NCBI GenBank assembly: GCA_036563645.1
Contig: DATCMA010000059.1
Location: 1 to 30,914 of the forward strand
Length of the DNA stretch: 30,914 bases
Reading direction: 5' to 3'
Source of the DNA: DATCMA01 sp036563645
GTDB lineage: Bacteria; Actinomycetota; Actinomycetes; Mycobacteriales; Micromonosporaceae
The notes under the pieces were generated by a model, which was not told where the DNA came from, did no database searches, and saw nothing but the letters and a program-made list of their open reading frames with translations. The first letter of the stretch is position 1, and each line of letters begins with the position of its first letter. Shown here one piece after another: positions 23,998 to 30,914 of the stretch. Both the position numbers and the translations under genes were made by a program.

Positions 23998-24819
23998 TTA
24001 CGCGATCGCCGCCCGGTCGGCCGCCTTTTTCACGCAGCAGCCGGGGCAGACCTTGGGCTCGGGGAGCGTGAAGGCCAGGCAGCAGGTCCGCCGCTGCACG
24101 GTGAGCGTGCCGTCAGGGCCCGGCACGAGCTCGACGAGGTCCTCAACGCCGAGCGCGGTGAGCAGGGTGGTGATGGTCTGCTGAATCGAGCCCGGCAGCA
24201 CGTCCGCGGCGTAGATCAGCCCGTACGCGATGCCGGAGGCGAGCGCGCCGAGCAGGGTGCGCGGACCGATACGGACCAGCCGCCGGGTCGCCTCCACGAG
24301 CGGGGCGATGTGCTGGTCGAGGAGGCTGTCGCGGAAGACCCGCAACAGCTCGGCGTCGTCGGCGACGACTAGCACCTCGGAGGGGTGGGCGAGCGCCAGC
24401 GGGTCGGTCGGCAGGGTTGCGACGCGGATCGAGCGACGGAAGCCGAGTGTGATCACGGAGAGTTCGCCGTCGAGGCTGAGCAGCACGTCCTCGGGGGTGG
24501 CGAGGGGGACCCGGCGCGCGGACGCCCAGCCGAGCGCCGCGGGCAGCGCCAACCAGTACGCGTAGAGCTTCCAGGTCAGCGCGGCGGCCACGTGCGGGGC
24601 GGCCTGCCAGCGTTCCTCGACGGTCTTGAGGAGCGTGGCGAGCAGGGGACCCTCGATGAGGTGGGTCGCCGGGATCCAGCCGCGGTCGTCGTCGACGACG
24701 AGACCGGGGACGAGACCGCCCACTTGGTCCGTGCCGAAGATCGCGCGGAGGCTCGCGCTGATCGGCGCGAACCGCGTGTCGGTCTGCTCGAGCTGAGGAG
24801 TGCTGACGGATGCGATCAC
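23998..24819 (-). CDS. FhuF-like [2Fe-2S] ferric-siderophore reductase
   Basis: 273 residues, soluble. The C-terminal motif C246-C247-x10-C258-x2-C261 (with an extra C262) is the FhuF-type [2Fe-2S] site; before it is a FhuF-like domain with WKLYAYWLALPAALGWA at about 80-100. It would reduce ferric siderophores in the cytoplasm to release iron. Start is GTG 24819, with only a weak ribosome site. Two iron-box-like palindromes lie about 100-135 bases upstream, so repression by a DtxR/IdeR-type regulator in iron plenty is likely. No siderophore uptake genes are in the window. Confidence 0.88.
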   Translation of the reverse strand: MIASVSTPQLEQTDTRFAPISASLRAIFGTDQVGGLVPGLVVDDDRGWIPATHLIEGPLLATLLKTVEERWQAAPHVAAALTWKLYAYWLALPAALGWASARRVPLATPEDVLLSLDGELSVITLGFRRSIRVATLPTDPLALAHPSEVLVVADDAELLRVFRDSLLDQHIAPLVEATRRLVRIGPRTLLGALASGIAYGLIYAADVLPGSIQQTITTLLTALGVEDLVELVPGPDGTLTVQRRTCCLAFTLPEPKVCPGCCVKKAADRAAIA

Positions 24820-24918
24820 TTGGCGGCACCCACCGACGTCGCGCCCGAGGTAACCTGCTCCGGTCGATGTGCCCCGCGTCGCATCGCTGCCACCTCGAGA
24901 ACCCTCCTCCCGCTCACT

Positions 24919-24955
24919 AGCTAAGGCAGACCTTAGCTTGCTTAGCCTTACCTAA
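24919..24955 (-). promoter_or_regulatory. Two adjacent DtxR/IdeR-type iron boxes
   Basis: Site 1, 24937-24955 read on the minus strand: TTAGGTAAGGCTAAGCAAG, 15 of 19 matches to the consensus TTAGGTTAGGCTcACCTAA. Site 2, 24919-24938: AGCTAAGG-CAGA-CCTTAGCT, a perfect 8-bp-arm palindrome of the same type. They overlap by two bases. They lie about 100 bases before the FhuF-like start and about 320 before the divergent XRE-deformylase gene. Confidence 0.8.
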
Positions 24956-25275
24956 CTAGTGGCTGAGGAAGAAGGTTACCCGCGTCACGTCGGGCGCCGT
25001 GCCGAGATTGGCCAGGTCGGATGGGGGATGGCACGGGAGGCGACACGGGGCCACCGGCCGGGTGTCGCGGGGATACCCGAATCGCTGAGCTGATAACGCG
25101 CCGAACAGAAGAGTGCGCAGAGCGTAGCGATGCGGTGGGTAACCGTAACCCAATCGTATTGCTAATTGTGAATGAAGATTCGAATTTTGTCAAGCGATAC
25201 GTCGTTAATGTGCCAGTTCAGCCCGGATGCCGAATCGGGCACGCACACTGAAAGTCCCGGCCTGAGGGACACGTG
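24956..25275. other. AT-rich upstream region of the XRE-deformylase gene
   Basis: 320 bases with a marked AT-rich patch at about 25150-25210 (GAATGAAGATTC, TTCGAA, TTTTGTCAAG). No confident -35/-10 pair. GAGGGA at 25264-25269 is the ribosome site for the next gene. A minus-strand frame at 24948-25193 has no ribosome site or recognisable product. Confidence 0.4.
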
Positions 25276-26790
25276 ATGACGACGTCGCCCATCGAACGGG
25301 CTGCCGACAGCTTCGCGGCCGAACTCACCCAGCGGCGGATCGAGCGAGGCATGACCAAGAAGCAGCTCGCCGCCCGCATGGGATTCGACCCGTCGTACGT
25401 GAGCCACATCGAAGGACGGCGGCACCGCCCGACCGAGGACTTCGCCCGGCGCGCCGAGGCCGTCCTCGCCGCCGGCGGCGCGATCTGGCAGCGCTTCCAG
25501 GAGTACGACGAACTGCGGCGCATGCACGGCGGGCAGCCGCACCGGGAATCCTCCTCGAACCACTGGCTGCCACCCCACGCCGGATTGATCGTGGAGCGGG
25601 AAGAGGCCACCCTGTCGTACCGCGACGGGGCCTACCGCAGCACGGTGCGGCGCACCCTCTACAACGCCGGCACCGAGCCCGTCACCCGCTACCTCATCCG
25701 CATCGCGGTCGACCGCTACCCCAACGACCCGGAGCGGTCCAACCGCCACCACCGCAAACACCCCCTCAGCTACCGCGAGCTGGGGCTGACGGCGTACTGC
25801 GGTGGCGCCGAGAGCCGCGAACCCATGGATTGGCGCACCAAGCAGGATCGGGACGCGGTCAAAGAGGTGTGGCTGCTCTTTCAGAACTCCCGTGGGCAGT
25901 TCCCGCTCTACCCGGGACGGCGCGCGGAGATCGAATACTCGTACACCGTCGGTGAGGAGAAGTGGGGACCGTGGTTCCAGCGGGCGATCCGCTTGCCCAC
26001 CCGCCGGCTCACGGTGCGGCTGGACTTCCCGGTCACCCTCAAGCCCCACGTCTGGGGCGTCGAAAGCTCCCTCTTCGCCGGTGACACCCCGCTGCGGACC
26101 CCGCTCAACCGGCGCGACGAAGACGGACGCGCGATCTTCGAGTGGTCGACTGAGGCTCCGCCCCTCAACACGCGCTACCGCATGGAGTGGCATTTCCGTG
26201 GGCGGGACGGGGAGGAGTCCGACCTCGCCTCCCTCCGGGCCAGCGACCGGATGCGGGCGGCGGGCATCGTCCAGCGCGGGGCGGAGGTGCTGCACCAACG
26301 GGCGCGGGAATTCGACCTGCCCAGCGAGGAGGCGGTGGCGCTGGAGGTTGTGGCCCAGTTGCGCGACGCGCTCGCCCGGGTCGACGAGATTCACCACTTC
26401 AGCAAGGGCGTCGGGCTCGCCGCGCCGCAGCTCGGACTCTCCTGGGCCGCCGCTGTGGTGCGTCCGCCTGATCCCACCGCGGAGCCCGTCGTACTGCTCA
26501 ACCCTCGGATCGTCGACGCGTCACTGGACACCGACGAGCAGTACGAAGGGTGCCTGTCCTTCTTCGACGTCCGAGGACGAGTGCGCCGGCCGCTTCGCAT
26601 CCACGTTGAACACTCTCTTATGGACGGAAGCCGGGTCATCACCACCTTCGACCGCGCGATGGCCCGACTCGTCGCCCACGAGATCGACCACCTGGAAGGC
26701 CGGCTCTACACCGACCGGATGCCCGACGGGGAGCCGTTGGTGCCGATCGAGGAGTACCACGAGACCGGTCAAGCCTGGAGCTACTGCTGA
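25276..26790 (+). CDS. XRE helix-turn-helix / beta-rich middle domain / peptide deformylase fusion
   Basis: 504 residues. (a) Residues about 8-65: XRE DNA-binding domain (RIERGMTKKQLAARMGFDPSYVSHIEGRR). (b) About 85-315: an all-beta-looking domain found in actinobacterial XRE proteins, with RTLYNAGTEPVTRYLIRIAVDRYP, GLTAYCGG, EVWLLFQNSRGQFPLYPG, KWGPWFQRAIRLPTRRLTVRL. (c) About 320-504: complete peptide deformylase: GVGLAAPQ (378-385), EGCLS (424-428), HEIDH (468-472), giving metal ligands Cys426, His468, His472 and catalytic Glu469. All catalytic residues of a working enzyme are present. ATG 25276 has GAGGGA six bases upstream. It may sense or process an N-formyl or other substrate and regulate transcription. 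Convergent with the flavohemoglobin-like gene after 12 bases. Confidence 0.93.
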   Translation: MTTSPIERAADSFAAELTQRRIERGMTKKQLAARMGFDPSYVSHIEGRRHRPTEDFARRAEAVLAAGGAIWQRFQEYDELRRMHGGQPHRESSSNHWLPPHAGLIVEREEATLSYRDGAYRSTVRRTLYNAGTEPVTRYLIRIAVDRYPNDPERSNRHHRKHPLSYRELGLTAYCGGAESREPMDWRTKQDRDAVKEVWLLFQNSRGQFPLYPGRRAEIEYSYTVGEEKWGPWFQRAIRLPTRRLTVRLDFPVTLKPHVWGVESSLFAGDTPLRTPLNRRDEDGRAIFEWSTEAPPLNTRYRMEWHFRGRDGEESDLASLRASDRMRAAGIVQRGAEVLHQRAREFDLPSEEAVALEVVAQLRDALARVDEIHHFSKGVGLAAPQLGLSWAAAVVRPPDPTAEPVVLLNPRIVDASLDTDEQYEGCLSFFDVRGRVRRPLRIHVEHSLMDGSRVITTFDRAMARLVAHEIDHLEGRLYTDRMPDGEPLVPIEEYHETGQAWSYC

Positions 26791-26802
26791 CCGCGCCGCC
26801 GA

Positions 26803-27918
26803 TCACTCGTCGGGGAGCGGGTCGTAGGCGATGCGGGTCGCTGGCACCTGGAGCTCAGCGAGCGTGCGCAGCGTGGCTTTGACCATCGCCGGCGGGCCAG
26901 AGACGTAGAAGTCGTGCTCGTCCCACGGCCCGTATCGGGCCACCACGTCGGAGATGAGCCCCTGCTCGCCGGCGAAGTCCGGATCGTCGCTGCACGCGGG
27001 GACGATCGTCAGCCACGGATACTGGGCGGCCAGCTCGATGAGCGCCTCCAGGTCGTAGAGGTCGCTCCGATGCCGGGCGCCGACGAAGACGTGCACCCAG
27101 CGGGTCCGGTTGTATCGGGTGAGTTCCTCGACGAGCGCCTTGATGGGCGCGAGCCCGGTGCCGCCCGCGACGCAGACGATGTCCCGAGTGGACGAGTGGT
27201 CGAGGGTCATCGAGCCCATGGGGGCGGCGATCCGGATGAGATCACCCGGCTGGACGCGGCGCACCAGGGCGCCCGAGACCCACCCCGCGCCGATGGCGCG
27301 GACGTGGAACTCGAGGATGTTGTCCTCGCGTGGCGCGTTCGCGATCGAGTACGGGCGCCACTCCCGCGGCCGATAGCGGGGCACCTCCACGCTCACGTAC
27401 TGCCCGGCCTGGTAGCGGAGCGGGAATTCCAGCGGACGACACGTGAGAACCGCGATGTCCGGGGTGCGCCGCTCGTGGGTGACCACGACCGCCTCCCAGA
27501 AGGGGGGCTCGGACTCCTCATCCGCGGCGGCCCGCATCCGCTCGGCCATCATGTCGTACGCCTCACGCCACGCCTCCTCGTACACCGGGCTCCACCGCTC
27601 ACCCGCGTACTCCCGCAGCGCCGCGATGAGCGCCTCCCGCATGAGGTCGTAGTGGTGGGGTTCGACGAGGAACTTGCGGTGGTGGCGGCCCAGGGTGCGC
27701 AGGTACTCGTCGAACTGCTCCGGGCTGTCGATGATCTGGATCGACGTGACGATCGCCCTAATGAGATGTTCCCGCTGCGCGTCCATCCGTGCGGGGAACA
27801 GGGCGCGCAGCTCCGGGTGGGAAATGAACAGGTGCGCGTAGAGATAGTCAACAACGTCGTCCTGGTGCTCCTCGACAAGAGCCCAGCTTTCCTTGAGCAG
27901 ATGCGACACGTTGTCCAT
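26803..27918 (-). CDS. Flavohemoglobin-like globin-reductase (nitric oxide dioxygenase type)
   Basis: 371 residues. Globin domain (1-130) with B10 Tyr27, E7-like Gln48 and proximal His80 in H-x4-V-x-P-x2-Y; then an FAD-binding domain with RPYS (188-191) and NAD(P) domain with GGTGLAP (252-258), ending in the DFYVSGPPAMV region. Layout equals Hmp, which turns NO plus O2 into nitrate with NAD(P)H, though the globin is shorter and diverged from enterobacterial Hmp. ATG 27918 has AGAGGG six bases upstream. Two 10-bp direct repeats lie upstream (27983-28006). Confidence 0.92.
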   Translation of the reverse strand: MDNVSHLLKESWALVEEHQDDVVDYLYAHLFISHPELRALFPARMDAQREHLIRAIVTSIQIIDSPEQFDEYLRTLGRHHRKFLVEPHHYDLMREALIAALREYAGERWSPVYEEAWREAYDMMAERMRAAADEESEPPFWEAVVVTHERRTPDIAVLTCRPLEFPLRYQAGQYVSVEVPRYRPREWRPYSIANAPREDNILEFHVRAIGAGWVSGALVRRVQPGDLIRIAAPMGSMTLDHSSTRDIVCVAGGTGLAPIKALVEELTRYNRTRWVHVFVGARHRSDLYDLEALIELAAQYPWLTIVPACSDDPDFAGEQGLISDVVARYGPWDEHDFYVSGPPAMVKATLRTLAELQVPATRIAYDPLPDE

Positions 27919-27965
27919 GGACGCCCTCTTGCTGGTGGGTACGCGGCGTCGTGCCGGCGTGACGC

Positions 27966-28006
27966 GCGATAGGTCGGCAGGGATCGGTGGGTCGATATCG
28001 GTGGGT
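27966..28006 (-). promoter_or_regulatory. Direct repeats and -10 box upstream of the globin gene
   Basis: ATCGGTGGGT occurs at 27983-27992 and 27997-28006 (period 14), reading ACCCACCGAT on the minus strand. A minus-strand -10-like TATCGC is at 27971-27966. Candidate tandem regulator-binding site. The rest of the 317-base divergent gap (27919-28235) has TTGACA at 28105-28110 on the plus strand without a good -10. Confidence 0.4.
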
Positions 28007-28235
28007 GTGTGTCGTCATGCGCGACGCACGCGACGGTAAGGGTCGCGCATCGCCCCCACGGCCGTCGGACACGGAGTGCGACTCGTGTTCACTTTGTCTG
28101 AGTGTTGACATCCCCCTTGTGGGCCCGCGATGACACCCGCCCTGCCCGCGGATGACCCGTCCGCGGAGGACGCCCCGCCGCGCGAGCGTGATCCACCCGC
28201 ACCCACCTACCCCGTGGACGGGCCCGTCAGGCAGA

Positions 28236-29015
28236 GTGGTCGCCGTGACGGTCGACCTCGGCACCACACCGCTGCGGCGGACGTACCGCAACGAGCTGCT
28301 CCTGGTCCTCGGCGTCTCCCTCGGCCAGTCGGCGATCTACGCGGCGGTCACGCTCATCGCCCGGCTGACCGCCGAGGTCCCCCTCGCCGAGCAGACCGCC
28401 ACCCTCAATGCCTCGCGCTCGCCCCGCCCGCTGCTCGACCTCACCTACCAGCTCCTCGGGATCTTCTTCGCACTCGTACCCGTGCTGCTCGCCCTCCACC
28501 TGCTCAACCGGGAGCAGGCCGGCGCGCGGCACCGGCTCGGCTTCGACGCCCGCCGCCCCGGCTTCGACCTCGCGTGGGGCGCGCTGCTCGCCGCCGGTAT
28601 CGGCCTGCCCGGGCTCGGGCTGTTTTGGCTCGCCGCCCGGCTCGGCATCAACGCCACCGTCGTCCCCGCGGCGTTACCGGACATCTGGTGGGCCGTGCCG
28701 GTGCTCATCCTCTCGGCCATGCAGAACGCCGTCCTCGAAGAGGTCGTGGTGGTCGGTTACCTCATGACCCGCCTCCACGACCTCGGCTGGCGGCAGACCG
28801 GCGTCCTCGCGGCCACCGCGATCCTGCGCGGCAGCTACCACCTGTACCAGGGCTTCGGGTCGTTCATCGGCAACGCGATCATGGGCGTGGTCTTCGGGCT
28901 GTTCTTCCTGCGGACCCGGCGGGTGATGCCGCTGGTCGTCGCGCACACCCTGCTCGACGTCGTGGCCTTCGTCGGCTACGCCCTCCTGCCCCGCAGCTGG
29001 TTCAGCTGGCTCTAG
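28236..29015 (+). CDS. CPBP/Abi-family intramembrane metalloprotease-like protein
   Basis: About 259 residues with six to seven membrane helices. Motif 1 is AVLEEVVVVGYL: the EE pair is present but the Arg of EExxxR is Val, as is frequent in actinobacterial members. Motif 2 is ILRGSYHLYQGFGSFIGN and motif 3 is VVAHTLLDVVAF, giving the two His and the Asp. CPBP proteins include CAAX prenyl proteases and bacteriocin self-immunity proteins; target unknown. The start is uncertain: GTG 28236 (AGGCAGA before it) or GTG 28245; an upstream extension to 28152 is Pro/Arg-rich and unlikely. Confidence 0.87.
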   Translation: MVAVTVDLGTTPLRRTYRNELLLVLGVSLGQSAIYAAVTLIARLTAEVPLAEQTATLNASRSPRPLLDLTYQLLGIFFALVPVLLALHLLNREQAGARHRLGFDARRPGFDLAWGALLAAGIGLPGLGLFWLAARLGINATVVPAALPDIWWAVPVLILSAMQNAVLEEVVVVGYLMTRLHDLGWRQTGVLAATAILRGSYHLYQGFGSFIGNAIMGVVFGLFFLRTRRVMPLVVAHTLLDVVAFVGYALLPRSWFSWL

Positions 29016-29115
29016 CGCGGGCGGCGCGGGGAGACCTCGCGCGACCCCGGGTGGGTCCGGCCGTCAGTGATCCGGCGTGCCGCGTGGTGATCTTCGCGGT
29101 CGGGGCCCCGGGCCG

Positions 29116-30255
29116 CTAGGCAGCCCCGCGGTAGCGGGCGATGGCGCGAGCCGCCACCCGTTCGGCCGCCGCGTGGGTCGACGCCGCGGCGAGCACCGCC
29201 GCGGCCCCCGGCACCACCCGTCGCGCCAACCGCGACACCAGCCACCCCCTGGTCGGCCCGACGAACGGGGTGGCCAGCCGCCACACCCGCCCCACGGCCG
29301 TGGCGAGCGACCGGTCCCCCGGGCGCGGCGCCCGCACCGCGGCGTCCAGCGCCGTCCGGGCGCTCTCCTCATCGGGGTGCACCTGGGTGAGCACCAGCAG
29401 CTCCACGGCCCGATTGGGGTGACGCGGGTCGTGCCCGTAGGCGGCGGCGAGGTGCAGCACCAGGGCAGCCTGCGTCCAGGCGGCCGCCGCCAGGCCAGCG
29501 AGCGGGGCGAGCGGGCCGGTGACCGCCGCGAGCGCCCCACCGGCGCGGGACAGCCGCAGGACGCGCTGGGTGGCGAGTCGGGCGAGCCCGTCGGGGGTCG
29601 CCTCCGGGTAGGCGGCGCGGATCTGCTCGGCCCAGGCCTCGGCCAGCGGCCCGAGGGTGCGGACCGCCGCGAGCGCCAGCAGCTCCGGGGCGTACGCGGC
29701 GTGGTCGAGCAGCCGAGGCAGAGGTGCCGGTACGGCCCTCGGAGCGGGCGAGGTCGCTCGCCGCCGGCTCGTGGTCTTCCTGGCGCTCGGGGATGTCCCG
29801 GTCGCGGTGGCTCGCGTGCGGCGCGCGGTGTCCGCCGTGGTTGTCGTGCCCGCCTCGGCCGACGCTGCGGTCGTCGTCGTAGCGGAGGCGGTCCGTTTCC
29901 CGGCGCGGGTTCTCGCCGACGATGTGGTGGCCTTCTTGGCGCCCGATGTGGTGGCCTTCTTGGCGCGCGTCCGCTTCGCGCGCGTGGCGGCCTCCGAGGA
30001 GGTATCCGCCGCGGGGGAGTCCGGTGGTGCGGCGGACGTCTCGTGCGACGCGGACGTGCGGGTGTCATCAGACGCGGGCGCGGCCGGAGGCGTGTCGGCG
30101 GGCTGTTCTCCAGTGCGCGCCGAGCCGCTCGACGTCGCGCTGCGGCGAGGGGAGGCTTCGGCCGGCTTCTCCTCGGGCACAGGTGTGGGAGGTTGGAAGA
30201 GTACGGCGGGAGCCATGCGCGGTGTGGCCGGGCTGTCGAGGGGGACCTCCTCCAT
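29116..30255 (-). CDS. EcsC-like protein with long disordered N-terminus
   Basis: About 379 residues. Residues 1-35 are acidic/Pro-rich; about 35-175 are low-complexity Ala/Thr/Ser/Lys/Arg (KRTRAKKATTSGAKKATTSS, RTRATATG), like a histone-H1/HU tail. About 180-360 are helical: AVRTLGPLAEAWAEQIRAAYP, LHLAAAYGHDPRHPNRAVELLVLTQVHPD, resembling EcsC-family proteins, which I state tentatively. No signal peptide. ATG 30255 has GGAG one base before it, too close for a normal ribosome site; TAGGCT (30268-30263) seven bases upstream suggests a leaderless transcript. Converges with the CPBP gene across 100 bases. Confidence 0.75.
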   Translation of the reverse strand: MEEVPLDSPATPRMAPAVLFQPPTPVPEEKPAEASPRRSATSSGSARTGEQPADTPPAAPASDDTRTSASHETSAAPPDSPAADTSSEAATRAKRTRAKKATTSGAKKATTSSARTRAGKRTASATTTTAASAEAGTTTTADTARRTRATATGTSPSARKTTSRRRATSPAPRAVPAPLPRLLDHAAYAPELLALAAVRTLGPLAEAWAEQIRAAYPEATPDGLARLATQRVLRLSRAGGALAAVTGPLAPLAGLAAAAWTQAALVLHLAAAYGHDPRHPNRAVELLVLTQVHPDEESARTALDAAVRAPRPGDRSLATAVGRVWRLATPFVGPTRGWLVSRLARRVVPGAAAVLAAASTHAAAERVAARAIARYRGAA

Positions 30256-30262
30256 GCTCCGC

Positions 30263-30268
30263 AGCCTA
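30263..30268 (-). promoter_or_regulatory. -10 box for a leaderless EcsC-like transcript
   Basis: TAGGCT on the minus strand, seven bases before ATG 30255; no clear -35 box. Confidence 0.45.
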
Positions 30269-30269
30269 A

Positions 30270-30656
30270 TCGTCGTTGTCTCTTTTTCTAGGCAGGCACG
30301 ATCGCCGATTCGGCGCCACACCAGAACGATCACGTCGGCTCGGGGGTTCGGGCGAGAACTGGACTGGTTGGGGTGAGATCGGACACGAGTCGGGCCGGGG
30401 GTGATCGAGGTAACCGCTTCCGCGCCGGGATCTTTCGTCGGCTTCGTCGGCAGAGGCTTCGTCAGCGGGGGCATGGCGACAGGCGCGGCATGCGGGGGTA
30501 CGGCGGGCATGTGTGGCGTCTCACGGCCGGCGGAGGAGCGGCGCGGGGACGGGAATGCCGGAGTTCGCGGAGACGTTGACCCTGGTGAGCGGGCAGTATG
30601 TCCGGACCCGCGGGTCTCTGGCCCGCCGACGCACGCGCTGGTCGAGGCCAAGGCTT
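30270..30656. other. Intergenic stretch, no gene seen
   Basis: Nearly 390 bases. It contains a short TTCGTCGGC-type repeat (about 30433-30460) and GC-rich stems. Open frames on both strands lack family features; one runs through the tRNA genes and is discarded. Confidence 0.5.
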
Positions 30657-30686
30657 TTGCCCTCCCCGCGCTAGGCGGGGTATCCT
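30657..30686 (+). promoter_or_regulatory. Promoter of tRNA-Ser(GCT) with a hairpin in its spacer
   Basis: TTGCCC (30657-30662), 18-base spacer, TATCCT (30681-30686), 28 bases before the tRNA. The spacer is nearly all one stem-loop: CCCCGC-GCTAG-GCGGGG (30664-30680). Confidence 0.55.
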
Positions 30687-30714
30687 CGAGCAGCAGCGGA
30701 CTACAACCGCTGAA

Positions 30715-30805
30715 GGAGACTTCGCCTAGTCTGGTCTATGGCGCCGCACTGCTAATGCGGTTGGGGCCTAACGGCCCCTCCCGGGTTCGAATCCCGGAGT
30801 CTCCG
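30715..30805 (+). tRNA. tRNA-Ser(GCT)
   Basis: 91 nt; acceptor GGAGACT/AGTCTCC, discriminator G, anticodon loop CTGCTAA (GCT) closed by CCGCA/TGCGG, long variable arm GGGGCC/GGCCCC, T-arm CCGGG-TTCGAAT-CCCGG. CCA not encoded. Confidence 0.96.
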
Positions 30806-30811
30806 CTCAGT

Positions 30812-30833
30812 GGCCAGTGTGTGTACACTGGCC
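30812..30833 (+). terminator. Hairpin between the two tRNA genes
   Basis: GGCCAGTGT-GTGT-ACACTGGCC, perfect 9-bp arms, six bases after tRNA-Ser and seven before tRNA-Arg. Either a terminator or a processing/attenuation stem for a joint transcript. Confidence 0.5.
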
Positions 30834-30840
30834 TCGAACT

Positions 30841-30913
30841 GCGCCCGTAGCTCAACGGATAGAGCATCTGACTACGGATCAGAAGGTTAGGGGTTCGAAT
30901 CCCTTCGGGCGCG
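30841..30913 (+). tRNA. tRNA-Arg(ACG)
   Basis: 73 nt at the right edge; acceptor GCGCCCG/CGGGCGC, discriminator G, anticodon loop CTACGGA (ACG; A34 normally becomes inosine by TadA), T-loop TTCGAAT. CCA not encoded. Confidence 0.95.
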
Positions 30914-30914
30914 C

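Noticed and set aside
24948..25193. 81-codon minus-strand frame over the iron box
   Set aside because: No ribosome site, Pro/Ser/Arg-rich, overlaps regulatory DNA.
30401..30850. 149-codon plus-strand frame
   Set aside because: Runs through tRNA-Ser(GCT) and into tRNA-Arg; no ribosome site or domain.
1..30914. CRISPR arrays, insertion sequences or transposases
   Set aside because: No regularly spaced repeats and no transposase or integrase motifs seen on either strand.

Overview
This window is high-GC DNA (roughly 70% G+C by eye) with strong codon-position bias, GTG/TTG starts, candidate leaderless promoters with a TAnnnT -10 box next to the start codon, DtxR/IdeR-type iron boxes, and tRNA genes without an encoded CCA. 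All of this points to the chromosome of a mycelial or thermophilic-type actinomycete (Actinomycetota; Streptomyces/Streptosporangium/Acidothermus-like). I cannot fix the family from sequence alone. There is no transposase, integrase or CRISPR array.

Layout. (1) 1-4823, all on the minus strand: LytS-type histidine kinase, LytTR response regulator, a small two-TM protein, an acetate/monocarboxylate-type sodium:solute symporter (ATGA overlap with the small protein) and an ABC ATPase that runs off the left edge. This reads as a sensor-regulator-transporter unit. (2) 4894-10598, envelope glycopolymer region: polyprenyl-phosphate sugar-1-P transferase and a divergent GT4 glycosyltransferase, then a tightly overlapping minus-strand trio of LicC/IPCT-like cytidylyltransferase, glycerol-1-phosphate-dehydrogenase-type enzyme and CDP-alcohol phosphatidyltransferase. 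The trio looks like a complete route to a phosphodiester-linked polyol product. (3) 10704-19327, mostly housekeeping: PLP aminotransferase, CorA, a DUF5324-like membrane protein, cyclophilin, rhomboid protease, thiolase, a conserved actinobacterial protein of unknown function, a DPM1-like glycosyltransferase and a PIG3-type quinone oxidoreductase.

(4) 19483-21128: tRNA-Ser(UGA) followed by a phage-type N-acetylmuramoyl-L-alanine amidase and a stretch of unusually low G+C, possibly the remnant of an integrated element, although no att repeat is visible. (5) 21129-24955: PEBP-family protein, large GT-C-like membrane protein, and a FhuF-like [2Fe-2S] ferric-siderophore reductase preceded by two iron-box-like palindromes. 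(6) 25276-27918: an unusual single protein joining an XRE helix-turn-helix, a beta-rich middle region and a complete peptide deformylase domain, convergent with a flavohemoglobin-like globin/reductase. (7) 28236-30914: CPBP-family membrane protein, an EcsC-like protein with a long histone-tail-like N-terminus, then tRNA-Ser(GCU) and tRNA-Arg(ACG).

The two most interesting items are the XRE-deformylase fusion, which is laid out like IrrE/ImmA-type regulator-metalloprotease systems but with a different metallohydrolase, and the cytidylyltransferase/G1P dehydrogenase/CDP-alcohol transferase cassette beside exopolysaccharide genes. Smaller leads are a 13-codon leaderless uORF overlapping the rhomboid start, an AT-rich 17-bp palindrome before the thiolase, and palindromes in the two-component/symporter locus.
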